NCBI RefSeq assembly: GCF_000165425.1
Contig: NW_001799377.1
Coordinates: forward strand, 62,001-126,000
From: Paramecium tetraurelia
Lineage: Eukaryota > Ciliophora > Oligohymenophorea > Peniculida > Parameciidae
Length of the DNA: 64,000 bases
Direction of reading: 5' to 3'
Shown one piece after another: positions 54,728 through 64,000 of the stretch (its first letter is position 1; the number at the start of each line of letters is the position of its first letter). Below the pieces are notes generated by a model, which did no database searches, was not told the origin of the DNA, and was given only the letters and a program-made list of their open reading frames with translations. Made by a program: the position numbers and the translations under genes.

Positions 54728-56179
54728 ATGCAATCTCTATTTGTAAAGTGGCTAGAAAATGTCAACAAAGACCAGCTACAATCAAATGTTCCTAATGTCG
54801 TTATGGTTAAACTTACCGACTCTGTTATTCCTGTGATTCATAAATTCACAATCGCACAGGGCCCCATTGACTAATAACACAAAACAGAAATCATTCCCTA
54901 TCAAGGTACATCTATTTGATTAAGATAGAAATGTATCAAAAGAATTAGAACTTTGTTCCAGCTCCCTCTAAATTCGAACAATCAAATTAAATTAAAAAGA
55001 ATGACTTTAAAGCTCAACCACCAACCAAGGATTATTTATCTAGTGAAACAAGGAAACCTGATTATTCTAAAACTATTGATGTTAATAGGAAACCAGAATA
55101 TCCAGAAAAGAAACATGATTATCTAGATAAAAAACTTGATAGCCATGACAAAAGATATGATTAGCAATACTCAGGTTTTGATAAAAAATAGTACACATCC
55201 AATCAAAAGCCTTAAGAGATTGATAGACCTAGTTAATCAGTTATGAATCAATTAAAAGATGAATAACAATAAACAGAGAGACTAAGAGCTGAGTTGAATA
55301 TGGCAAAAGATAGAGAAAAGGACTTTTAAAAGCGTTTGTAAAACTAAATTCTTAATTTAAATTAGGTCTAAGTTAGAATAGGATTACGAATCAAAACATA
55401 GAGAAGATAAACAAAAAATCTAATAATTATAAGATGAAAATAAAAACTTAAATTAAAAACTCAATTAAGCTAATAGGCATTTGCAAGATGAAATCAATAA
55501 GGTGAGACAATAGTACGAATCCTAACTGAACGAACTTGAACAAGCTTACAATGAGAAAGAATAACAGTTGGAATAGATAACACAAGAATTTAATTTAGTA
55601 ACGAATCATATTATAATTTATTAGGAAGATATATAAAAAAAAATCGAAGAACTACAATAAGAGTCAGATATGAAAGATCAAATTATTGAATAATACTAAT
55701 AGTAGCTTCAAGATATGTAAGAAGCAATTCAATAAATTCAAGAGGAGTAAGCAAACAATAGTAGAAATACAAGAAATCAATTCTCATCTAATAAGAAATT
55801 ATCAAAGAGTTAAGATAACGATAAGGATCAAATGATTTAGTAATTATCACAATAGCTTGAAGCAAAAGATGAGGATTGTAGAAGATTAGAGGGTATTTAA
55901 AATAAATATCTTTAATATTAGACTTGATAGAAAATTTTAAGCCCTTATATTAAAATTTAAGTGACGAAAAATAACAATTATAAGAGGAAGTTGAGAAACT
56001 AGCGAATGAAAACAATCAATTTAGAGAAATCTTTAGTGTATTATATTACAAAAATTTAGTAAAACTTACACTTATTTGGAATTGACCCTGAGTAATTGAA
56101 TGAAGAAGGTGAGGAAGGAGAAGGAGAAGGCGAGTATCCTGAAGAAATTGCTGAGGAAAATGATGATCAAAATGATTGA
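54728..56179 (+). CDS. coiled-coil protein, 449 residues
   Basis: Four introns (54906-54928, 23; 55338-55365, 28; 55893-55921, 29; 56038-56059, 22) yield 450 codons. The first 60 residues look folded (MQSLFVKWLENVNKDQLQ) and faintly like the start of calponin-type or Hook-type domains, but this is not secure. Residues 70-150 are polar and repetitive in DY and K (TRKPDYSK, EKKHDYLDKK). Residues 165-400 are a coiled coil rich in Gln and Glu. The C-terminus is strongly acidic (EEGEEGEGEGEYPEE). It probably belongs to a cytoskeletal or basal-body structure; that is inference from composition only. Confidence 0.8.
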
Positions 56180-56374
56180 ACAATTTTACCTATATCATTT
56201 TCAAAACGATTTTATTATTAACTGATAATAATTATTTGATAATCAAAGATTTGGCTATCAATAAATATATTTAGACTCTAAAAATAATTTATTCTAATTC
56301 TTTAGTTATTTATTATAAAATTTAGTCATAATTTTTATTAATATTTTCACTTATAAATTAAAATAGCAAATTTA

Positions 56375-56829
56375 ATGGAAATTGATGTGAGCTTTGTTTC
56401 AAAGTTAGCCACTTTGCTGAACTTTATCTTGATTCTCATTTTTTGTATTTGGTCCACCATTTATTGTATAGAATAGGATATTTATAAAATAAACTCTATT
56501 ATGACAAACATTAATTTAATGTACTATTTTTGTATAATGGATTAGGCTTATGAATTTTTTGCTATTGCTGGGCGAAACAAAAAGGTTAGATATGGTGGAA
56601 AAATTTTACTTTGCCTGCAATCAATTTGGAAGAGGTCTATTCTGCTTATTGTATGGAATATTAATTTTTTAGTCTAGCGTTATGGTTATATGCGGAAAAT
56701 AATAAAACTGCAAGACATATGTCCTTACATGATTATGGTTTATCTGTTGCAATCTGCACAACGATAATTGGAATATTGTATGTCATATAGCATTTTTTAG
56801 TATTTATACAATCTAGTTATTTAGTTTGA
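56375..56829 (+). CDS. small four-helix membrane protein, COPI-associated-like
   Basis: Two introns (56521-56545, 25; 56651-56672, 22) give 135 residues. Hydrophobic helices lie at about residues 10-33, 47-57, 78-93 and 105-130. The second helix is followed by the pattern MVEKFYFACNQFGRGLFCLFL. The FGRGLF-type motif and helix order resemble the COPI-associated protein family of the Golgi and vesicle membranes; the match is by eye and moderate. Without both introns the frame does not join. Confidence 0.65.
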
Positions 56830-56890
56830 TAAAAGACAATTCTTAATTACAACTTGATTATATATTTAACAAAATATAATATTAAAAGAG

Positions 56891-59800
56891 TCATTAAAAT
56901 TTACTGAGATTATAATCTATCTTAAGCATTTCTAAAAATCTACCAATAAATTTCTTTAGATCTTAATTACTCATTCCCTTAGCAGAATCTTCGATTTTTT
57001 CTATATGATAATTTAATTATTTTACATGTGTAATTTACTAAAGGTTGGAGTTGATTGTCATTTACGTTCTTAAAATACATTTCCAAAGCATTTGTCATAT
57101 TTTTACAAGAGGCTATCCACTAATCCATTTGTCCACCACCCATTTGAGTCTGAATTTCATCTGGATTCTATAGCTTTTTTAACCTTTTCATAGATTTCAA
57201 TCTTTCATCCTTTGAAATAGTTTAGGTGGCCTTAACAAATTAAGACATTCTTGATAATGGTTGTTCTGCCTTTTTGTTTTTTTCAAAAAATGCTTGTAAT
57301 GCTTTTCTAGTGGCTTCTTTGGAATTTTCAGGTGTTAATAAATATGTTAATTCATTTTAGAATTCTTAGAAGCTTTGCACTTTATTTCCCTTAGTTTAAT
57401 AGGTTTATCCAAACTCTGAAAGCATTTTCATAACTTCAGTATTGACATCTCTTTAATAAGTTTCAACAACTTTTTTTAAAGTCTAATAAATTTTGGTACA
57501 AGGAACTCTTAGAATTGGAAACTTTCCAATTTTTTCAATAGCTACATCTATTTTTGCCAGAGCCTCCGTATAGATTAATTTTCTATCAGATGGTTTTCCT
57601 TCAAAAAATGTTAACCATCTATACACAGTTTAAAAGAATTCCTCACTTAGTAAGTTGATTTAGTCCTAAAACAACATGAAACCATCATATATTTCAACAA
57701 ATGCTGTGATAATTTAGATCATATTCGTGAGCATTTCGATCAAATTAACCTAAATTTCTTAGGTAGTTAAAACAATAGGTTCTATTGATGGGTGTAATTT
57801 CACTCCTGATTAAATCTTTTTCACTTCTCCATAAGTTTCCTATTGTTGTTTCAATTATTTGTTTAATCCTTCTAAAATGAAGGAAGAATTAGCCAAGGAG
57901 AGCATATTTTCAATTTTCTATTGCAATTCAGTTAAGGCATCTAGAAAATCAATGGAACTATAATAAATTGAAGTAATAGTCTTATCGAACATAAGAATAG
58001 TTTGATTTAAGGAGTCAAATTCCTTCAATTTCTATTCTAACTTATTCTTGTAGATTGGAAGACTGTTTAGAGATAATTTTTCTTTATACCTATAAAATTG
58101 AATTAAATAATATATTACATCAAGAATTAATTATGAGCTGCTTCTGCTTTATCTTTCAAAATTTAGATTTATGAATCAAAGCCTAAACTCATTCTAAATT
58201 GTTCAAGAGACATTGTTTTTTTTGTTTTTTCTTAGCCAACTGCTTCAACTCCTAATTCATAAATCTTTCCTAATTTGTTTTCTCCTTTTTGAAAGAATGA
58301 ATCTGTTTCAACAAGCACAGTTTCTGCTTCAGAGAACTTTTAATCAAGTTCAGCAGCCTTAGATGAATCCTCAAATTACTCTTTAATCATTCCAATGTAC
58401 TATGGCATGGCTCTCAAAATTGCATCCTTCTATTAAGTTAATGTGCATGTCTTAATTTTTAGAAAGTTATTCACATTGTTGGTTAAGGAATTTATTAATG
58501 AATCGATTGATACTGATCCTGGCTTCTTTGAATTAGCTATTAATAATCTACTATATTCATCCTAACTTTCTTTAAATAATTATAATAACTGAAGGCCATC
58601 TTTTAGATGTACTTTAAAATAAACACTGGTTTAAACATTCTAATTCATTTCAAAATATATCATGTGGTCTCTAATTTTCTTGATAATACCATCAAGAGTA
58701 AATTTTTATGGATCTACACTAATGATGGTAGATATAATATCATAGAACATTTGTGAGGTCATCAAATACCTTGTTGCATTGATGTGTTCCCAAATTTGAT
58801 ATTTAAAGCAATAATCATTGAGTGATGTATATTGAGTGCTTATTTCCTGTATTATTTGTTTTTTAATCAATATACTCTCTCTGGCTTTGGACAGTCTTTC
58901 AAGAACCTTAGAGCATTATTCTAATAAATTCATTTATGCATTTGGTGTAGCAAGTGGTAATTGCAAAGGCGTTCTTTAAGGAGTTTGCTTGGCTTCGTCA
59001 TCCAATAAATATTTATTCGTAATTTCTAAGACAGCATTGTGGATTTCTGATGGCAATTTCAATTTAGAATCATAATAGTTAAGCGGAATTTCTTAATCAA
59101 TCAATTTTTGAATTTAGGCAATTAATTTCTTACTCTTTTCAATTAATTGTAAACCCTCAGCTTCACTGATTTAGTTCTCCAATATATCAATGGAATGCAA
59201 TTTGCTATTCAATATTCTTAGCAAAGTCAACCCAGATCCGATTTCGCAATCTATCCAATCTTTAATGCGTATAAATCCATATGGAAGACCTTCCACTTCA
59301 CTAGGAAACATGTTTTGAAACTTAAACAATATGTCCATATCTTGTCTAATTTAACTCGATCATTTCTTACTTCAATTCAACTACTTTATCTCTGAATACT
59401 TCTTAATCATCAGTCTCTAGAGTTTGCTTTTAGATTTTCATCTTATTCAATTGAACCTGCTTTAGTTGTTATTCGAAATTGGGAAATTGAACATAAGTGT
59501 CATACACATTTTACAGATTTTAGATTTTATAAAATAAGTCTTCGATTTACAGTTGAGCATGAAAGAGTCTAATTTATAAGAATTGTTACAATTTAATTTA
59601 TTAAAGAATGAAGAGTGGTCTTTTTTTGAGAATTTCATAATTAAATTTATTTGGATTTCTGATTATCTGGTTCCTATAAGTGGCATATTGATTTAAGATA
59701 TAGATTTAATCTAGTTGTTCCACTTCTTCTTTTGTCATGATCTCCTGCATCAGAGTTTTCATAATGAAATACTTCTTCTCTGTCATTTTTATTAGGTACT

Positions 59801-61095
59801 ATTGATTATTATTTAAATATTACTTTCTAAATATCTTGAAGGATAAAATCATTCTTTTATCGAAATTCTAAATATGGCAACACAATGAGATTCAATTTAT
59901 TGTTACTTATATCCAATTTGTTGTATAATTTCGGCATCTTCAGTTTGGCAAAATCATACAAAATTTACACAGCATCAACACCTTGATTGAATTGAATTAC
60001 AAATTAAGAGCAACTCGTACATTATTCTTCTTGTACTTCCAATTATTTACACATAATTTAACAAGTATAAAATGAAGCATATTTAAGTTATTAAAATTCA
60101 ATGCTTTATGATTGTGGCAATTTCAGGATAAAATCAACCATATTCTACATTGAAACTGCTGGAACTTTTTCATTTTGAATTTCAGTAAGTTAAATAAGTT
60201 CATTGATCTTATTTAGATTCTGATTCATTATTTATTGCAACACAGTTAATCTATCCAATATTTTATTATATGACTTATCAATAACTATTTACTTAACCTA
60301 AGAGACTACTGAATATTTTGATAGTTCTTTAACAACCTAATCAAATTAGGAAGTATTCTCTTTAATTTGCTACAAAATGGCTTAAACTTGATCAGATAAT
60401 TTAATAGAAATTCTCTTATAATTGTCCTATGATTAAGGTAGTGTTTCGAGTGCAACAGGCAGAACTCTCCCTTATTGTTATTCTAGTTTGATTGACTTTT
60501 GAGGCAAGTACAATAACTTCTATCGATAAATCATATTAACGGCAGCGTTTCCAAACTTTCCGATTTCTGTTTCTTAATAATTGACCTCTTTTCTTGTGTT
60601 TCTATCATCCGAATCCTTGACATTCAAGACAATATTAAAATTTTATCTTTGAGCTTTGAGATGGTAAACACTAATTTAATAGGGCGTGACTTCCTCTTAT
60701 TCTTAACTTGCAGCAGTGTCTTATTCATCTTTAATGTCAGCATCTTTAATTTAAACGGGATAGAGATCAACAATTTAAAAGTTTTGAGAAACGACTGCAC
60801 TTTATTATTAATATTATTCTTTGGTCATTCCATCAGGCACAAGAAAAGTGGCTAAATTAACATCCTCATTTCTTTTATTTGATTGCTGACTCATGTCAAC
60901 TGGTTTAATGGAGACTTTTTATGATGCTGGCATTGCTGCATAATTAGCCATATTAGGTTATACAAATCTAGATTTTGGTTTCTAGTCCGAGCCCAATTAA
61001 CCAGACATGTTGGGATTCTGCACTGGATTGGCAAATGTTTTAGGTTGTATTCCGACCTTTATGCTGCTTTTGGAGGATTATTTACCTTGGTCCAT
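56891..61095 (-). CDS. large unknown protein, 1366 residues
   Basis: Four introns (59799-59823, 25; 59346-59370, 25; 58090-58118, 29; 57001-57025, 25) leave 1367 codons with no internal TGA. The first 150 residues are disordered and glutamine-rich. The rest is mostly helical, with scattered coiled coils, no signal peptide and no membrane helix. Compact segments such as GLPYGFIRIKDWIDCEIGSG (near residue 500) and EKIGKFPILRVPC suggest folded helical domains of the type found in tethering or cytoskeletal complexes. I do not recognise a family. The 25-base intron near the end puts KIEDSAKGMSNQDLKKF in frame. Its start lies 34 bases from the next gene's start, divergently. Confidence 0.85.
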
Positions 61096-61129
61096 ATCTT
61101 GGGAATAATATATATTAATTAAATAAAAA

Positions 61130-61621
61130 ATGTCAAGAGCAATTCGTAGATATGTGAATGCCAAAGAGGAGATGGAATACGAGCGAGGATACTCAGCTGA
61201 AGAGATGCAAGCAGCTAAATTGAGAAAGGCATTTGTTTAGAAATTTATTGCTGACTTCGACACTAATTTTTACAAAACATAAGAGGAAAGAGATTGGGGA
61301 TATGTTGTTAGAAGAGAGTATGATTATGTTCTTATCATTCTTAGATATCGTTATGATGTGACTTATTCCTCTCTTGTTGATGGTTGGGCATGTGCAGCTG
61401 CTGTTTCTATGGTCAGAATGTTTTAGACAAAGAGATTTTCATGGGCTCCTTATTTTGTAGTTTGGCCAATTGCTTATCTCTACTTTCAACCAATTAAATT
61501 TTTGAAACACAATAAAAAATACTTTGATATGTGCAATTTGGGTGAAACATTTTACCTTGGAAGAGAAAGAAACAAGGTTCTGGCTGAATGTAACAGAATA
61601 TTAGATAGAGAGGATTTCTGA
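61130..61621 (+). CDS. small protein with two membrane helices, 163 residues
   Basis: The intronless frame encodes 163 residues. The N-terminal 85 residues are charged and helical (AKEEMEYERGYSAEEMQAAK), then come two hydrophobic segments (SLVDGWACAAAVSMVRMF and FSWAPYFVVWPIAYLYF) separated by a short basic turn, and a polar end. The pattern resembles small ciliate-specific mitochondrial inner-membrane subunits, but I cannot assign it. The start is the first ATG after an AT-rich 34-base gap shared with the divergent gene. Confidence 0.7.
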
Positions 61622-61757
61622 TCCTTATAATAACATAATAATAATAATAAAATAAAATATTTATGATTACCCTAACAACTACCAGAGTCTGTACTCTTCT
61701 GGGTTTGCAGATCAAAGTTTTTGTATCAAATTATAAAGAATTTAATTTATTTATAAT

Positions 61758-62834
61758 ATGTTCAATTACTTGAATGTTATCCAATTGATCATTATATCGA
61801 TTAACATGTTCACTGGATTGATGAGAGCAGGTTTGACAATAACTAGAAAGAAAAATCCTATAGATAACTATATATTTTTGATGTTCTTTTTTGCAATCCT
61901 TACTCTCACAGCAGAAATCATTAATCTGTTTTTGTGCAAATAAACTGTTGAGATGCATCTGGTCTGTGTTGGAACTTGGATCACATTTTCATTGACACTA
62001 CAATAATCATTGGCATTTATGGCCATACTGCAATTCCTAACATTTTTCCTTCTATAAACCCAATCAAAGGAGTTTCTTGATGAGATGAAGAAATCTCAAA
62101 ACTAATTCATATTTTTTGCCATACTTGCACCAATCATTTTTAACTTACTCAATCTATTTGTCCATGATTCCCAGTACAGAATATTTTACCCTCCGAACAA
62201 CAGATTTTAAGTGATAGTCCTATTTGCACCTTTAACCTTCCTGTTGATTATTATATCCATTTTTACAGGGTTGTCAATTAAAATGCTCAGAACGTAATAA
62301 TTAATAATCAAGTAGATAGGAGTTCCTAAGATTTAACAATACAATTTCGTAAAAATTTCATTAAAACACTCAAAGTAGCATTATTCACCCAATTGATATG
62401 CTATACCCCGTTTTTATTGATTGTGATTGCAGCTCAATTCACAAATTAACTCAATTTCTATTATAATATCCTCTTGGCGTTAATCAACACCCAGATATTA
62501 CAATACAATTATTTATTTGGCCTCAATCCCTACATACAAAAGATCTAGGTTTTAAAGATGTCAAAATTGTTGGGCATTGCGTGCGTCTGATATTGAAGAA
62601 AGTGAATAATATTCCTATGCCCATACCTAAACCTAGACATTCACAGAAACTCAGTTAACCAACAATGTTAGAATTTCAGCTACTCCATCAAAAGTGGCAG
62701 AAATGGCAATCTCTAGAGATTCATGCAACATTAAATCATAAACGCAAAAGCAACCTAAAATATTAGGATCCGAGAAGTAAAAATTAACAACAGTGGAAAT
62801 GAAACAGAAAGCTAAAACCCATGTATCTAATTGA
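61758..62834 (+). CDS. seven-helix (GPCR-like) membrane protein, one frame problem
   Basis: After a 26-base intron (62243-62268) the frame reads through about seven hydrophobic segments (residues 5-22, 38-60, 70-95, 98-115, 135-150, about 170-180 and the region ending LLALINTQ). It breaks at 62495. Downstream, one base out, it continues YYNTIIYLASIPTYKRS and a polar tail of about 110 residues with many Thr, Ser and Gln. Either one base is extra, or a 16-base intron (62479-62494, GT...CAG) is removed. Both give a coding length divisible by three. The layout (seven helices, then a cytosolic tail) is like a class E/cAMP-receptor-type protein, but no diagnostic residues are clear. About 344-349 residues. 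Confidence 0.65.
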
Positions 62835-62884
62835 AATTAATATTATTCCTCTATTAATTCATTAATAATTAATTTAAAAGTTTA

Positions 62885-63480
62885 ATGTCTTTAGTCAACA
62901 TAACCAACATTGTTATTGATGATAAGCCATAGCCTTTCGATAGTCCAATCAATATTGACATTTTCTTTGATGTCATAGTTGACATTGAGGATGAAATCGA
63001 ATGGATGTACATCAATATTTTAGTTGTAGGCTTCTCTTCATTGGCTCACCTAAAGATGAGTAACATGATCAGATACTTGATTAGTTCTCAATGGGACCTC
63101 TTTAAGCCGGAGCTAAACATTTTACTTTAGAATGCAATCCTCCTGATTGGCAAAAAATTCCCCAAAACGAATTACTGGGTATCACAGCCTTCATCCTCAC
63201 GTGTTCCTACAGAGAAAAAGAATTCTTTAGAGTTGGTTACTATGTTTACACTACCTATACCTCTCAAGAGAATATAGAGAACGATCCCCCTAAAATTATT
63301 ATAGAAGATATTTCACGTTAAATCTTCAATAATAAACCCCGTATAACTCGATTTGAAATCGATTGGAAAGGGAATAATTAAAATTAAACTACGTCTGAAC
63401 AAATTGATAATAAATAATTTATGTTCTAAGAACAACAAGAAAAATAGTCAGCCGATGTGACTGAGGTCGAAGATCCATGA
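62885..63480 (+). CDS. ASF1: histone chaperone ASF1
   Basis: One 23-base intron (63007-63029) lies between EIEWM and LLFIGSP and leaves 190 residues. The conserved core is clear: MSLVNITNIVIDD, DIEDEIEWMLLFIGSPKDEQHDQILD, GPLQAGAKHFTLECNPPDW, LLGITAFILTCSYREKEFFRVGYYV, NKPRITRFEIDW. ASF1 binds the H3-H4 dimer and hands it to assembly or removal factors during replication and transcription. The short acidic and glutamine-rich tail replaces the long acidic tail of yeast ASF1. In Paramecium it could act in the nuclear reorganisation of the sexual cycle; that is inference. Confidence 0.96.
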
Positions 63481-63885
63481 ACTAATTCAAAATGTATTCG
63501 ACTCCTGAATATATTTATATATATATATATAACTAAATAAATTAAAATAGTATAATTAATTAATTATTGATCATGTAAATTTAAGAAGATAGCAGACATT
63601 TTTTAAGATATCCATGCATCCCTCCTTGAATATATTATTAATTTGACCATCTCATTAAATTCTTCACTTGATCATCTTCAATGAAATTAATTAGATGATC
63701 TCAAATAATTCATTTTATAGGGTTCGTAGATTGATAAAAGCATTCGTTCTGATGTAATTAAAGTAGTTATAAGTGGGTAACCATTGTTTAGGATGCTTTG
63801 TTTGTATATGTAGATTGAGTTTTTAATTTAAAATTTATAATAAAAATTTAACAGTAAAATTAATTATAATTGTTTATTAATTTAA
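63481..63885. other. intergenic region with a possible relic ORF
   Basis: Between ASF1 and the next start, one plus frame from about 63575 reads through two open stretches (KIADIFQDIHASL, then QIDKSIRSDVIKVVISG) split by one TGA near 63694 and with no ATG at the head. The second stretch is in frame with the next gene's ATG. It may be decayed coding sequence or an upstream exon. The left end carries a run of TA repeats (63510-63530). Confidence 0.35.
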
Positions 63886-64000
63886 ATGGAGAATTACCCA
63901 AACAATAATTATAGACAGAATTTTCATATTAGGTATCTACAGGATCTATCTACGCTAATCCATGATATTATAGAATGGGGTTTATTATTGCAGAAGACAT
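63886..64000 (+). CDS. start of an unknown gene, cut by the window end
   Basis: An ATG at 63886 opens a frame that stays open to the window edge (38 codons: MENYPNNNYRQNFHIRYLQ, then helical). Nothing can be said about function. The start could be further upstream, because the frame is open before it. Confidence 0.5.
   Translation, partial: MENYPNNNYRQNFHIRYLQDLSTLIHDIIEWGLLLQKT

Noticed and set aside
63510-63530. TA-repeat run as an eliminated-element boundary or recombination site
   Set aside because: Simple TA runs are common in this DNA, and no flanking duplication or terminal consensus is seen.

Overview
The window reads as macronuclear DNA of a ciliate, most likely a Paramecium. Three things show this. 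In every recognisable protein TAA and TAG fall at ordinary glutamine positions and only TGA ends a gene. The genes are broken by very short GT-AG introns, mostly 22-29 bases. One gene encodes a trichocyst matrix-type protein, a secretory product of Paramecium. The DNA is very AT rich and gene dense, on both strands, with gaps often below 100 bases. Reading frames were rebuilt by removing these introns. For nearly every gene the summed exon length then became a multiple of three, which is my main internal check.

Layout. 1-9.6 kb: acid sphingomyelinase (partial) and ETF alpha on minus, an FCP1-type phosphatase and an unknown coiled-coil gene on plus, then a Piwi/Argonaute and a membrane protein on minus. 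9.6-16.2 kb: an ORF with an in-frame TGA, a 1077-residue coiled-coil protein, a J-like mitochondrial-type protein without HPD, and the trichocyst matrix protein. 16.5-26.8 kb: cytochrome P450, a P5B-like ATPase, a small antisense-side gene, an RPGRIP1-like protein carrying many EF-hands, and tRNA-Thr(UGU). 27.4-33.6 kb: a casein kinase 1, a kinesin, several small genes and a LITAF-domain protein. 33.8-47.5 kb: one 13.7 kb axonemal dynein heavy chain, followed on the same strand by a dual-specificity phosphatase. 48.5-52.5 kb: a pseudokinase, a second LITAF gene, a twin CX9C protein and uncertain ORFs. 52.5-64 kb: ribosomal protein S6, cytochrome c1, a coiled-coil protein, a COPI-associated-like protein, a 1366-residue unknown protein, a two-helix membrane protein, a seven-helix protein, histone chaperone ASF1 and the start of one more gene.

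These are unlinked housekeeping, ciliary, secretory and RNA-silencing genes, with no operon logic. The dynein, RPGRIP1-like and possibly the kinesin gene point to ciliary biology, and the Piwi gene to small-RNA pathways. The points most worth checking are a group of one-base frame breaks (three in the dynein, one in the RPGRIP1-like gene, one in the seven-helix gene), three clustered hairpins before the kinesin, and catalytic-motif losses in the J-like protein and pseudokinase. I found no CRISPR array, insertion sequence, telomeric repeat or obvious selfish element.
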